Shown: positions 38,349 through 49,161, counted from the stretch's first letter. The stretch is DNA of 64,000 nucleotides from Sulfitobacter sp. HGT1 (GCF_013282155.1 NZ_BLWI01000002.1:186001-250000); one strand, 5' to 3'. A program made the numbers and translations. The notes: a model not told the origin generated them from the sequence alone.

Positions 38349-40394
38349 CTATTCAAACTCGATGATGATATCATCGACAGCCAGACTGTCGCCTGCGCTT
38401 GCGTTGATCTTGAGAACGACGCCCTTCTTCTCGGCGCGCAAAATGTTCTCCATCTTCATCGCTTCGATGGTGCAGAGGTTCTGGCCCTCCTGAACCTCGA
38501 AACCGACTTCGACGTCGATTTTGACGACCAGACCGGGCATGGGGCACAACAACAGCTTGGACGTGTCCGGTGGCAGTTTTTCCGGCATCAGGCGTGCCAG
38601 TTCGGCCTGACGCGGGGTGCGCACATGCACCTTGAGGTCGGCCCCACGGGCGCGCACACGGAAACCGCCGGAAATCTTGCCGACCTTAAAGATCAGCGGC
38701 GCATCATCGACGGTCATCGTGGCCAGTTGATCGCCCGGCGTCCAGTCGCCCGATACGCGCATGGCATGGCCATCCTCGAAGGTGACCGTCGCACCTTTGG
38801 GATCGGCGTCGATATCGACATCATAGGATTGCCCCTGAATGGCGACATTCCATGCGGTACCCACCTTGCGTTCGTGGTTGTCCATCCGGCCCGAAACGCG
38901 GGTCCGGCGGATTTCGCCAACCCGGTGCATGGCAGCCGTTGCAGCGGCAATGCGGCGCAATTCGGTTTCGGGCAGCTCAACCCCGCTAAAGCCGTCGGGG
39001 TATTGTTCTTCGATAAAGGCGGTTGTCATGTCGCCCGCGATAAAGATCGGGTGATCCATCACGGCAGACAGGAACGGCAGGTTGTGCCCGATGCCCTCGA
39101 CCTCAAAGCTGTCCAGCGCCACACGCATGGCTTCGATCGCTTCGGCGCGTGTTGGGGCCCAGGTGCACAGCTTGGCAATCATGGGGTCGTAATACATGCT
39201 GATCTCGCCCCCTTCATAGACGCCGGTATCATTGCGCACGGCCATCGCACCACTGGGGGCATCGCCTTGCCATTTGTCATTTGTCAGCAACGGACCGGCC
39301 GCGATTTCCATCGGTGGGCGGTAGCGGGTCAGACGACCGATGGACGGCAGGAAGCCGCGATACGGGTCTTCGGCATATAGGCGGTTTTCGATGGCCCAGC
39401 CGTTCAGCTTTACATCGTCCTGTGTGATCGTCAGCTTTTCGCCATTGGCCACGCGGATCATCTGCTCAACCAGATCGACGCCGGTGATCAGTTCGGTGAC
39501 GGGATGTTCAACCTGCAAACGGGTGTTCATCTCGAGGAAGTAAAAGTTCTTGTCGCCGTCCACGATGAATTCGACGGTCCCTGCCGAGGCATAGCCAACC
39601 GCTTGGGCCAATGCGACGGACTGTTCGCCCATGGCCTTGCGCGTGGCTTCGTCCAGGAAAGGCGATGGCGCTTCTTCGACGACCTTTTGGTTGCGGCGCT
39701 GGATCGAACATTCGCGTTCGCCCAGATACACGCCATTGCCATGGGCATCGCACAAAACCTGAATTTCGATGTGGCGCGGTTGGGTTACGAATTTCTCGAT
39801 AAAGATGCGGTCATCGCCAAAGCTGTTGGCGGCTTCGTTCTTGGAGGACTGGAACCCCTCGCGGGCCTCTTCGTCGTTCCATGCGATGCGCATGCCTTTG
39901 CCGCCGCCGCCCGCAGATGCCTTGAGCATCACCGGATAGCCGACTTCGTTGGAGATTTTCACCGCCTCGTCTGCGTCTGCGATCAGACCCATATAGCCGG
40001 GCACGGTTGAAACGCCCGCTTCCTGAGCGATCTTCTTGGAGGTGATCTTGTCGCCCATCTTCTCGATCGCGCCAACTGGGGGGCCGATAAAGGCGACACC
40101 GGCGGCGGACAGCGCTTCGGCGAATTTGGCGTTCTCGGACAGGAAACCATACCCCGGATGCACCGCTTGTGCGCCGGATTCCTTGACCGCTGCCATGACC
40201 TTGTCGATCACGATATAGGACTGGTTGGCAGGGGGCGGGCCGATGTGGATCGCCTCGTCTGCCATTTGAACATGCAGCGCTTGCGCGTCTGCGTCCGAAT
40301 AGATGGCGACGGTCTGGATGCCCATCTTTTGCGCGGTCTTGATAACACGGCAGGCAATTTCGCCGCGGTTGGCGATCAGGATCTTATTGAACAT
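38349..40394 (-). CDS. pccA: propionyl-CoA carboxylase, biotin-carrying alpha subunit
   Basis: 681 aa. The biotin carboxylase N-terminus (ILIANRGEIACRVIKTAQKMG) has ATP-grasp GGGGKGMRIAW, a central BT interface domain, and a C-terminal biotinyl domain with EAMKMEN, the biotinylated lysine being K647. It carboxylates biotin for transfer to propionyl-CoA by PccB, giving (S)-methylmalonyl-CoA. It lies on the same strand as pccB and is separated from it by four small genes. Confidence 0.97.
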   Translation of the reverse strand: MFNKILIANRGEIACRVIKTAQKMGIQTVAIYSDADAQALHVQMADEAIHIGPPPANQSYIVIDKVMAAVKESGAQAVHPGYGFLSENAKFAEALSAAGVAFIGPPVGAIEKMGDKITSKKIAQEAGVSTVPGYMGLIADADEAVKISNEVGYPVMLKASAGGGGKGMRIAWNDEEAREGFQSSKNEAANSFGDDRIFIEKFVTQPRHIEIQVLCDAHGNGVYLGERECSIQRRNQKVVEEAPSPFLDEATRKAMGEQSVALAQAVGYASAGTVEFIVDGDKNFYFLEMNTRLQVEHPVTELITGVDLVEQMIRVANGEKLTITQDDVKLNGWAIENRLYAEDPYRGFLPSIGRLTRYRPPMEIAAGPLLTNDKWQGDAPSGAMAVRNDTGVYEGGEISMYYDPMIAKLCTWAPTRAEAIEAMRVALDSFEVEGIGHNLPFLSAVMDHPIFIAGDMTTAFIEEQYPDGFSGVELPETELRRIAAATAAMHRVGEIRRTRVSGRMDNHERKVGTAWNVAIQGQSYDVDIDADPKGATVTFEDGHAMRVSGDWTPGDQLATMTVDDAPLIFKVGKISGGFRVRARGADLKVHVRTPRQAELARLMPEKLPPDTSKLLLCPMPGLVVKIDVEVGFEVQEGQNLCTIEAMKMENILRAEKKGVVLKINASAGDSLAVDDIIIEFE

Positions 40395-40424
40395 GGGCTG
40401 TCCTTTTGGGTCTTGAGGAAACGG

Positions 40425-40457
40425 AAAAACCCCGCATCAGCACAGGCTGAGCGGGGT
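40425..40457 (-). terminator. intrinsic terminator after the 68-aa lipoprotein gene
   Basis: On the minus strand ACCCCGC TCAGC, loop CTGT, GCTGA T GCGGGGT, then TTTT. Two stacked stems and a U-run make a strong terminator before pccA. It implies pccA has its own promoter or depends on read-through. Confidence 0.82.
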
Positions 40458-40510
40458 CGGTATTTTGATATGGTGACGCGCTGCCGGGGGCGGCAGCACT
40501 GTCGGTCAGA

Positions 40511-40717
40511 TTAGTTGCAGCGTACGGCACCCGACTGGCAGGCAAGCACGTTTGCGCCGGCACCGATGGCTGCACCCTGAAGCAAGCTGCCGCCTGTAAG
40601 GACGGCTGCACCAGCGCCGACGGCACCGCCGCCAAGGGCTTGTTCGCCAATGGTGTCACCGCAAGCGGCAAGGCCTGCACAGGCTGCGAGGGCAAGAGTG
40701 ATGTTCTTGAATGACAT
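40511..40717 (-). CDS. small glycine-rich lipoprotein, 68 aa
   Basis: Signal peptide ending in lipobox LAAC (Cys19), followed by alternating Gly/Ala (GGGAVGAGAAVLTGGSLLQG), a glycine-zipper-like hydrophobic stretch, and a Cys pair near the end (ACQSGAVRC). The ATG at 40717 gives a complete signal peptide. It is closed by a strong terminator. Probably an envelope protein; function unknown. Confidence 0.8.
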   Translation of the reverse strand: MSFKNITLALAACAGLAACGDTIGEQALGGGAVGAGAAVLTGGSLLQGAAIGAGANVLACQSGAVRCN

Positions 40718-40892
40718 GGGGGGCGTCCTTTTGATCTGCTCATCATTGCGTTTAGATTACGTGACTTAACGCGCATGTAGAGCAAATGTTCCCCTTCAGC
40801 GACCGAATTGCCAAGCCTGTTCGGAAACAGAGGCGAAATCCTGCTTGCTGCGGGGCGGTTGTCCGCCGATGTGACCCATGCAGACATCATCT

Positions 40893-41240
40893 TCAATCCT
40901 CGAACGCGTCAGGGAAAGACGCCCGTGCAAGGCCTTCTTTGATGACCAGCAGGGCTTCGTAATCTTCGGGGTCAAAGGGGTCCTGGGCCGGGACGACCTC
41001 GCGACCAAAGAGCCATGACAAACGGCCCGCGTCCAGATTGCCGCGCTCGAAAGGTTCGTCGCCGAAACATTCCCAAAGCGCAGCCATGAAGGCCGTATCC
41101 GCACGCCGGTCAACCGACTTGCGATCCGAGCGGCGCTCGCGGCGGGTCAGCGGTGTCACCCCTTTGGGGTTGGCGCGACGGATTGTAAATTGAAAGTCCG
41201 AACCGGGCATACGCCCCGGAAAACCGCGATGTTTCAGCAT
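40893..41240 (-). CDS. conserved hypothetical, 115 aa
   Basis: Basic N-terminal half (RRANPKGVTPLTRRERRSDR) and acidic C-terminal half (ALLVIKEGLARASFPDAFED), no signal or membrane segment. ATG 41240 (MLKHRGFPGRMPG) is chosen; longer in-frame starts read as low-quality Cys/Pro sequence. It lies inside the pccA-pccB interval on the same strand. No domain recognised. Confidence 0.62.
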   Translation of the reverse strand: MLKHRGFPGRMPGSDFQFTIRRANPKGVTPLTRRERRSDRKSVDRRADTAFMAALWECFGDEPFERGNLDAGRLSWLFGREVVPAQDPFDPEDYEALLVIKEGLARASFPDAFED

Positions 41241-41327
41241 GATGGCCCCCAGACTACAGGGATCATGCACGGCGTTGTTTGGGCAGGATGGGTGAGGACA
41301 GGCGCAACCGCCTGCCCCCGGCAAGTC

Positions 41328-41471
41328 TTACTTGTACTTGCCTGTGTATACTGGCTCAACCGAGATTGGCTCGGGTGCAACCACAACATATTCTTCTTGC
41401 TGCTTTGGTGCGCATGCCGAAACGGCTGCGATAAGGCCGAATGCGGCCAACAATGTAATGCTCTTGGACAT
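41328..41471 (-). CDS. tiny lipoprotein, 47 aa
   Basis: Signal peptide MSKSITLLAAFGLIAAVSAC, with lipobox VSAC (Cys20), followed by only 27 mature residues, Gln/Glu- and Pro/Val-rich, ending YTGKYK. AGGAGA lies 6-7 nt before the ATG, so it is very likely translated. It is the second small lipoprotein gene in the pcc locus. Function unknown. Confidence 0.8.
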   Translation of the reverse strand: MSKSITLLAAFGLIAAVSACAPKQQEEYVVVAPEPISVEPVYTGKYK

Positions 41472-41685
41472 TTAAGTCTCCTGTCGCTGTTTGAAGGGCC
41501 TGACACTGCCTCATGCCAATTCGACCCCGTTTTTACGGTAAGGGATACTTGGGTATTCCTTGGGCAAATAATACCGCAGTTGCGGCCCATTGGATACGGG
41601 TCGCGTTTCAATCGGCGAAATTGTGACTCCAAAGCCGCAGTTGTGCGACCGGTCACAGGCCGCCGCGCAAGATGTTGTGGTTGCA

Positions 41686-42063
41686 TTACAAAGCCTCCCA
41701 GATACAGGTGCCATTTTTCAGGCGATATGCTTCGAAAAACTGTGTCGCGCCGGCGTCGGCCGCACCGAATTCAACCGCCCGGTCTGCCAGCGAAATCACA
41801 ATCACGTCGCCCGTCAGCGCATACTGCGCCATGTAGGGGATAGCCAGCGTATCACAGAGCACCTTCATATCCGGCCCCGCCGCGTCATAGCCGATGGTGC
41901 CCCCGTTTCGGGCGATCTGCGGGGCGATAAACCTGAACCGCAGCCAGGTTTCATCGCCCATCTGATCCACAAGAACCTCTTGCAGATCGACGGGCTGGCC
42001 AGACGGCACATCAACCGCCAAGGCCGATGTCGCAGCCAGGATCAGGGCGGCGGCCAGTTTCAT
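41686..42063 (-). CDS. secreted DUF6497-like protein
   Basis: 125 aa. Short signal peptide (MKLAAALILAATSALA), then a beta-rich domain with VDLQEVLVDQMGDETWLRFRF and VLCDTLAIPYMAQY, recognised by eye as the DUF6497 group. Two Cys may form a disulfide. It follows pccB on the same strand. Periplasmic; role unknown. Confidence 0.75.
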   Translation of the reverse strand: MKLAAALILAATSALAVDVPSGQPVDLQEVLVDQMGDETWLRFRFIAPQIARNGGTIGYDAAGPDMKVLCDTLAIPYMAQYALTGDVIVISLADRAVEFGAADAGATQFFEAYRLKNGTCIWEAL

Positions 42064-42161
42064 CTGGCCCCCAACCCTGCCCGTGCAGGCATTGGTCTTT
42101 GTGTGTGATCAACGAACGGTTTCACGCGTTTCTCCTGTCGCGCCAGAGATTCTATGCCTTC

Positions 42162-42187
42162 GGCGAGGATATTTAAGAGCCAGAGAA
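42162..42187 (-). repeat. intergenic palindromic element, copy B (partial)
   Basis: On the minus strand TTCTCTGGCTCTTAAATATC followed by CTCGCCG. It is the conserved left part of the element found complete at 55899-55947 and 57824-57871. It lies right after the pccB stop. Confidence 0.6.
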
Positions 42188-42188
42188 G

Positions 42189-43721
<1,533 letters not shown>

Positions 43722-43785
43722 GACGCACCTCTGTTAGATTTCCCGCATACTATCCAGAGTGGCTGCACAACCAAAGCGCCTTTTA

Positions 43786-43835
43786 GCAAATTTGCAAATT
43801 ATATACAGAGCAATATGTGCAAACTGCAAATTTGG
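43786..43835. promoter_or_regulatory. predicted PccR operator upstream of pccB
   Basis: The palindrome GCAAATTTGC is at 43786-43795, running into TTTGCAAA at 43791-43798. A near-copy GCAAATTTGG lies at 43826-43835 with TGCAAA at 43818-43823 just before it. TTTGCAAA-type elements are the sites reported for PccR of Rhodobacter sphaeroides. The region lies between pccB and the divergent MFS gene, so both could be controlled. Confidence 0.72.
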
Positions 43836-43889
43836 AAAGTGTGAGGAAGATCATAGACAACATACAACCACAGGCATAAGTGCATTTGC

Positions 43890-45107
43890 ATGAAAGACGA
43901 TAACACCGTCCAATTTCTGGACAAAACCAGCCCCCCGCATCTGTCGACGCTGATCCTGTTGTCCGGGATTGGTGCGCTGGCAATGAACATGTTCCTGCCC
44001 AGCCTGCCGGCCATGGCCGAGTATTTCGGGACGGAATATGCGGTGATGCAATTGTCTGTGCCGCTTTATCTGCTTTTCAGCGCGGGGTTGCAGCTGATCA
44101 TCGGGCCTGTGTCCGACAATCTGGGGCGGCGCAATGTGCTGCTGTGGGGGTTGGTGATCTATATGGTCGCGACGCTGGGGTGTATCTATGCGCCCACGAC
44201 CGGCGTTTTCCTGATGTTCCGTTGTGCGCAGGCCATTGTCGCGGTGACCATGGTGCTCAGCCGCGCCATCGTGCGCGACATGTTCACCCAAGACAAAGCG
44301 GCGTCGATGATCGGGTATGTGACCATGGGCATGGCGCTGGTGCCGATGATTTCCCCTGCCGTTGGCGGCTTGCTGGATCAGGCATTCGGCTGGCAGGCGA
44401 CGTTCTGGGCGATGTTTGCTGTTGGCGGGATCGTCTTTGCACAGGTGTGGTTTGATCTGGGCGAAACATCGGTGCGGTCGGGCAAGACCATGCGCCAGCA
44501 GTTCCGCGAATACCCCGAACTGCTCAAATCGCCGCGCTTCTGGGGATACTCGATGGCGGCGGCCTGTTGTTCGGGTGCCTTTTTCGCCTATCTGGGCGGC
44601 GCGCCTTTTGTGGGCAGCGAAGTCTTCGGCATGGAACCTGCCGAGCTTGGCCTTTATTTCGGTGCGCCTGCGGTTGGCTATTTCGTTGGCAACTTTATCA
44701 CCGCGCGGATGGCCACCACATGGGGCGTCAACACGCTGGTGCTGTGCGGGTGCCTTGCCAATGCGCTCGGGGGGTCCGTATCGCTGCTGATCTTTTTGGC
44801 AGGCTACGGCAGCCCGGTGACGTTCTTTGGCATGATGACGCTGGTCGGTCTGGGCAATGGGTTGTGTATCCCCAATGCGACGGCGGGCCTGTTGTCGGTA
44901 CGCCCGCATCTGGCGGGCACCGCATCGGGATTGGGCGGCGCTGTCATGATCGGCGGCGGGGCCGGCCTTAGCATTCTGGCGGGGTCTTTGCTCAGCAAGG
45001 AAACAGGGGCCTATCCGCTGCTTTTGATCATGCTGTTGACCGCAGCGGCAGGGGTTGTATCGATCCTGGTCGTGATCCGCCGCGAAAAAGCGTTGGGGAT
45101 CAGCTGA
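43890..45107 (+). CDS. Bcr/CflA-family MFS drug exporter
   Basis: 405 aa with 12 hydrophobic segments. Motif A region GPVSDNLGRRNVLLWGLVIY follows helix 2, and AIVRDMFTQDKAASMIGYVTMGMALVPMISP is the Bcr/CflA motif C area. A proton-driven exporter of the inner membrane. It lies between pccB and pccR on the pccR strand and is flanked on both sides by TTTGCAAA sites, so a link with propionate metabolism is possible. Confidence 0.9.
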   Translation: MKDDNTVQFLDKTSPPHLSTLILLSGIGALAMNMFLPSLPAMAEYFGTEYAVMQLSVPLYLLFSAGLQLIIGPVSDNLGRRNVLLWGLVIYMVATLGCIYAPTTGVFLMFRCAQAIVAVTMVLSRAIVRDMFTQDKAASMIGYVTMGMALVPMISPAVGGLLDQAFGWQATFWAMFAVGGIVFAQVWFDLGETSVRSGKTMRQQFREYPELLKSPRFWGYSMAAACCSGAFFAYLGGAPFVGSEVFGMEPAELGLYFGAPAVGYFVGNFITARMATTWGVNTLVLCGCLANALGGSVSLLIFLAGYGSPVTFFGMMTLVGLGNGLCIPNATAGLLSVRPHLAGTASGLGGAVMIGGGAGLSILAGSLLSKETGAYPLLLIMLLTAAAGVVSILVVIRREKALGIS

Positions 45108-45129
45108 CCACGGCGCTTGCAGCGCCAAG

Positions 45130-45169
45130 TTTGCAAAGCTAGGGTCGGGGGACATCGCAAATTTGCAAA
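45130..45169. promoter_or_regulatory. predicted PccR operator upstream of pccR
   Basis: TTTGCAAA is at 45130-45137, and the palindrome GCAAATTTGC at 45157-45166 overlaps a second TTTGCAAA at 45162-45169. It lies 14-53 bp before the pccR ATG, indicating autoregulation. Confidence 0.72.
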
Positions 45170-45182
45170 GGCCCTGATCTGC

Positions 45183-46583
45183 ATGGCAACCCAAAAGCTG
45201 TACGCTGGCGCGAAACTGCGCGAATTGCGCACCAAGATTGGTAGCACGCAAAAGAACTTTGCCGCCAAGCTGGGCGTGTCCCTGCCCTATTTGAACCAGA
45301 TGGAGAACAACAACCGTCCCGTCAGCACGACAGTGGTTCTGGCGCTTGCCTCTGAATTCGGGATGGACGTGACCGAACTGTCCAGCGGAGACAGCCAGCG
45401 CCTGGTCAGTGACATGCGCGAAATCCTGTCCGACCCCTTGTTCGAAGGCGACACCCTGCCCCTGGCCGATCTGCAACTGGCCGCATCCAATGCACCGGGG
45501 CTGGCCCGCGCCTTTATCAAGCTGCACCAAAGCCATCGGCAGACCCATGAACGCCTTGCCTATCTGGACGAGGCATTGGGCCGCGAAGATGCCCGTGCCT
45601 CCCCCAGCCCCTGGGAAGAAGTGCGCGATTTCTTTCACTATTGCGACAATTACATCGACGCAGTTGACCGCGCCGCCGAACATTTCGCCCGTGCCCATAG
45701 CGATGGAAAAACCCTCAAGTCGGCAGCGATTGCGGCCCTGACAGCCGTTGGCATCACGGTCAGCTTTGATGATGTGCCTGCCTTGCGCCGCTTTGAACCC
45801 GCCGCCGGGATTTTGCACATTTCGTCGCGTGCCCCGCAAGAAACCCAGCTGTTTCAACTGCTGTTCCAGACGGCGATGATCCGGCAGAACGACCTGCTTG
45901 AAGCGACCCTTGATCTGGCCCGTTTTCACAGCGGTGCCGCGCGTGACATCGCCAAGATCGGGCTGGCCAATTATTTCGCCGGTGCCGCGCTGATGCCCTA
46001 CCAGACCTTTCTGGCCAAGGCGCAGGAATGCCGCCATGATCTGGAAATTCTGGCGGGGCAATTTGGCGCGTCAATCGAACAGGTCGCGCACCGCCTGTCG
46101 ACGCTGCAACGCCCCGGATCAAAGGGAATTCCGTTCTTTTTCGTGCGTGTCGATCAGGCCGGTACAATCACCAAACGCCATTCTGCCACACGGCTGCAAT
46201 TTGCGCGGTTCGGCGGGGCCTGCCCGTTGTGGAATGTGCACAGCGCGTTTGAAACACCGGGCCGTTTCCTGCGCCAGCTTGCCGAAACGCCGGACGGGGT
46301 GCGCTATATCTCTCTGGCGCGGGACATCTCGAAGCCGGCGGGTCGCTTTGGCGCACCGGTGCGACGGTATGCTATTTCGCTGGGCTGCGAGGTGCGCCAT
46401 GCCGCGGCCATGGTCTATGCCGACGGGATGGACACCAGCCGCGCATCGGCCTTTGAACCTATCGGGATTTCCTGCCGCATCTGCGACCGCAAAGGCTGCC
46501 ACCAGCGGTCTGTGCCGCCGCTTGAACGGCAGTTGGTCGTCGATCCCGATCTGCGCGATGTGCTGCCCTATCAGGTGAAGTGA
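45183..46583 (+). CDS. pccR: PccR-type short-chain acyl-CoA regulator (ScfR family)
   Basis: 466 aa. The N-terminal XRE helix-turn-helix (about 8-66, TQKNFAAKLGVSLPYLNQMENN) is followed by an ImmA/IrrE-like central domain that lacks HExxH, and the C-terminal DUF2083 domain ends with the Cys cluster CRICDRKGCHQRSVPP. This is the layout of the ScfR family (PccR, RamB, MccR), which sense CoA esters. Proximity to pccA/pccB and TTTGCAAA sites supports PccR, an activator of propionyl-CoA carboxylase. ATG 45183 is chosen; its TGA abuts the next gene's stop as TGATCA. Confidence 0.92.
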   Translation: MATQKLYAGAKLRELRTKIGSTQKNFAAKLGVSLPYLNQMENNNRPVSTTVVLALASEFGMDVTELSSGDSQRLVSDMREILSDPLFEGDTLPLADLQLAASNAPGLARAFIKLHQSHRQTHERLAYLDEALGREDARASPSPWEEVRDFFHYCDNYIDAVDRAAEHFARAHSDGKTLKSAAIAALTAVGITVSFDDVPALRRFEPAAGILHISSRAPQETQLFQLLFQTAMIRQNDLLEATLDLARFHSGAARDIAKIGLANYFAGAALMPYQTFLAKAQECRHDLEILAGQFGASIEQVAHRLSTLQRPGSKGIPFFFVRVDQAGTITKRHSATRLQFARFGGACPLWNVHSAFETPGRFLRQLAETPDGVRYISLARDISKPAGRFGAPVRRYAISLGCEVRHAAAMVYADGMDTSRASAFEPIGISCRICDRKGCHQRSVPPLERQLVVDPDLRDVLPYQVK

Positions 46584-47282
46584 TCAGCGCCGCGCGGCGC
46601 GCCACCCGGCGGCGCGGGCCTCGCTTGCGGAACAAAACCAGCGTTCGCCTTTATCTGTACGGATCGAGGTGCGTTGATAATCCCGCTGCCCGACCACATG
46701 GAAAATCCGCGCGCCTTTGGCGCTGATGTTGCCCTTGATCGTGCAACCGTTCTGCCCCACCTGCGCCGGTGTTTTGGCAGCCGCCGTCTGTGCGTCGCGT
46801 TTGCCCGCGCGAAATTCCGAAGGACGGATCAGGCGATAGGCATGGATGCCACGGCCCGCCCGGATCGCGGCCTTTTCCACGGCAACGTAATCGCGGGAAT
46901 ATTCTGCAAAGGCAAAGGCCAAGCCGCTGGCGACAAGGCTTTGCCCCACATCCACATTGCCCACAATACAGCGCGCCACACTGCGACCATAACGATCTGT
47001 ATCGACTTGTTTGCACACTGCCTGCTTGCCCCGATAGGCATCGCGCACCTGCTTGGTCACGAAGGACCCACAGCGCAGTTCGGTCCCGCCCGCATCGGTG
47101 CAGGTCTGGTCCCCTTCGGGGGCATCAATGCCGAAAAGCCGCACGCGCGTCCCGCCCACGTCAAACGTATCGCCGTCAATGACATGGATGGTGCCCGTAA
47201 TACGCTTTTCGGCAGCATGTGCAGCGGGGCCGAGGACAAAAATGACCAAGGCAAGGGTCAGGTGTAAACAGAATTTTAACAT
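46584..47282 (-). CDS. secreted thermonuclease-like nuclease with C-terminal domain
   Basis: 232 aa. Signal peptide to about residue 23, then a staphylococcal-nuclease fold: VIDGDTFDVGGTRVRLFGIDAPE holds the Ca2+ Asp and the first catalytic Arg, DRYGRSVARCIV the later catalytic part. After about 165 a small separate module (CTIKGNISAKGARIFH, then ERWFCSASEARAAGWR) is attached. Periplasmic or extracellular DNA/RNA degradation. The start region contains TTAACTTTAGTTAA (47327-47340). Confidence 0.88.
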   Translation of the reverse strand: MLKFCLHLTLALVIFVLGPAAHAAEKRITGTIHVIDGDTFDVGGTRVRLFGIDAPEGDQTCTDAGGTELRCGSFVTKQVRDAYRGKQAVCKQVDTDRYGRSVARCIVGNVDVGQSLVASGLAFAFAEYSRDYVAVEKAAIRAGRGIHAYRLIRPSEFRAGKRDAQTAAAKTPAQVGQNGCTIKGNISAKGARIFHVVGQRDYQRTSIRTDKGERWFCSASEARAAGWRAARR

Positions 47283-47363
47283 CCACCATGACTGGAGCGT
47301 TTGAGCGCCCCAATCAATGACATTTGTTAACTTTAGTTAATTTTCTCTCGAACCGCAGCCCGC

Positions 47364-49022
47364 CTAGCGTTGGGACGTCTGCCAATCGGGATGGATCCAG
47401 GGTTCGTCATTCGACGCGGCCAAGGGATCATGCCCCAGAATATGATCGGACATCTTTTCACCCACCATGATCGACGGCCCGTTCAGGTTGCCATTGGTGA
47501 TGCGCGGGAAAATCGAACTATCCGCAACGCGCAAGCCTTCAACACCGATCACCCGGCCTTGGGGGTCCACAACCGCATCCGGATCATCCGCACGTCCCAT
47601 CCGGCAGGTACCACACGGGTGGTAGGCGCTTTCGGCGTGGTCGCGGATAAAGGCGTCCAGCTCGTCATCGGTTTGCACATCGGCACCGGGCTGGATTTCC
47701 CCCTTCACAAAGGGCTTGAAGGCGTCTTGCGCAAAAATCTCGCGGGTCAGGCGTATGCAATTGCGGAACTCCTCCCAATCGCGGTCCTGCGACATATAGT
47801 TGAACACGATTTTCGGCGCATCGGCAGGATCACCCGACCGAAGCGAGACCGCCCCGCGAGATGTTGACCGCATCGGGCCGACATGGGCCTGAAACCCGTG
47901 CCCCTCTGCCGCGGCCTTGCCGTCATAGCGCACGGCAATGGGCAGAAAATGATACTGGATATCCGGGTATTTGATCCCAGCTTTGGACCGGATGAACGCC
48001 GCCGATTCAAACTGGTTGGACGCGCCCAGACCGGTCTTGGTGAACAGCCATTGCGCGCCGATCATGGCTTTGGACACAAGGTTCCAGTGCTTATAGAGCG
48101 TAATCGGCTGGCTTGCGGCCATCTGGATATAAAGCTCCAGATGATCTTGCAGGTTCTGGCCCACGCCAGCACGATCCGCGACCACCTCAATGCCATGTTC
48201 CGCCAGATGCGCGGCAGGCCCGATGCCCGACAGCAACAACAGCTTGGGCGAATTGATCGACGACGCGGCAAGGATGACCTCTCCACTGGCGCGCAACACT
48301 TGGGTCTTGCCGCCACGCAACACTTCGACACCCACGGCGCGGCCGTCCTCGATCACCACGCGCTGCGCGAGGGCGCGAATGATTTCGACATTGCCGGTCT
48401 TTTGCGCAGGCCGCAGATAGGCATTGGCCGCAGACCAGCGCCGCCCGCCAAAGACGGTTTGCTCCATCGGGCCAAAACCCTCTTGCTTTTCGCCGTTGTA
48501 ATCGTCGGTCGCCTCGTAGCCGGCCTGTTTGCCAGCCTCGACAAAAGCCTTGAACAACGGGTTCTTGCGCGGGCCACGTGACACATGCAGCGGGCCGTCC
48601 TTGCCGCGCCATTCGGCATCGCCCCCGTGGTTGCCGCCATGCCAGTGTTCCATGCGTTTGAAATAGGGCAGCACATCGGCATAGCCCCACCCATCGGCAC
48701 CCTGTTCGGCCCAATGGTTAAAATCCTCGGCGTGGCCGCGCACATAGACCATGCCATTGATCGACGATGACCCGCCAATGACCTTACCGCGCGGGGTTGC
48801 CAGACGGCGGTTGCCCAGATGCGGTTCGGGTTCCGATGAAAAACCCCAGTCATAGGTCTTCATGTTCATCGGATAGGACAAGGCCGCCGGCATCTGGATG
48901 AAAGGCCCCGCGTCGGTGCCGCCATGCTCGATCACCAAAACCTTGCGCCCGGCCTTGGCCAGACGATAGGCCATCGCACAACCGGCGCTTCCCGCGCCAA
49001 CAATAATAAACTCGGCTTGCAT
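47364..49022 (-). CDS. betA: choline dehydrogenase
   Basis: 552-aa GMC oxidoreductase oxidising choline to betaine aldehyde. The FAD motif [14 protein letters not shown] is at 7-20, GMC signature 1 is [18 protein letters not shown], and the active-site His region is HPCGTCRMG near the end. Usually membrane-associated and linked to the respiratory chain. Last gene of the bet operon, separated from betB by 259 bp holding inverted repeats. Confidence 0.96.
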   Translation of the reverse strand: MQAEFIIVGAGSAGCAMAYRLAKAGRKVLVIEHGGTDAGPFIQMPAALSYPMNMKTYDWGFSSEPEPHLGNRRLATPRGKVIGGSSSINGMVYVRGHAEDFNHWAEQGADGWGYADVLPYFKRMEHWHGGNHGGDAEWRGKDGPLHVSRGPRKNPLFKAFVEAGKQAGYEATDDYNGEKQEGFGPMEQTVFGGRRWSAANAYLRPAQKTGNVEIIRALAQRVVIEDGRAVGVEVLRGGKTQVLRASGEVILAASSINSPKLLLLSGIGPAAHLAEHGIEVVADRAGVGQNLQDHLELYIQMAASQPITLYKHWNLVSKAMIGAQWLFTKTGLGASNQFESAAFIRSKAGIKYPDIQYHFLPIAVRYDGKAAAEGHGFQAHVGPMRSTSRGAVSLRSGDPADAPKIVFNYMSQDRDWEEFRNCIRLTREIFAQDAFKPFVKGEIQPGADVQTDDELDAFIRDHAESAYHPCGTCRMGRADDPDAVVDPQGRVIGVEGLRVADSSIFPRITNGNLNGPSIMVGEKMSDHILGHDPLAASNDEPWIHPDWQTSQR

Positions 49023-49064
49023 CCCAGCTCCTTCTCGTGAGTCTCAGGCGGGTCAAGGATGCCG

Positions 49065-49161
49065 TCAGGCACCGCGCATCTGCGCGGCTTGTCCTTGAGG
49101 CGCATGGGACTCGCACCTTAAAATTGATCAGGTGACTTGAGGATCAGACTGATCCCTCAAG
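49065..49161. repeat. inverted repeats in the betB-betA gap
   Basis: CCGCGCA-TC-TGCGCGG lies at about 49073-49088 and CTTGAGG-ATCA pairs with TGATCCCTCAAG (one bulged base) at 49136-49161. The gap 49023-49281 contains no gene. The hairpins could cause partial termination or protect the betA message. Confidence 0.5.

Noticed and set aside
41284-41310. Hairpin CAGGCG/CGCCTG after the 47-aa lipoprotein gene as a terminator
   Set aside because: The stem is short and no U-run follows on the gene's strand.
43851-46061. Long open frame (736 codons) on the minus strand opposite the exporter and pccR
   Set aside because: It is the antisense of two well-supported genes; its composition (many His, Gln and Arg) is typical of a GC-rich shadow frame and no domain is recognisable.
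47327-47340. CtrA binding site
   Set aside because: Spacing between TTAA boxes is 6, not 7 bp; kept only as a low-interest observation.
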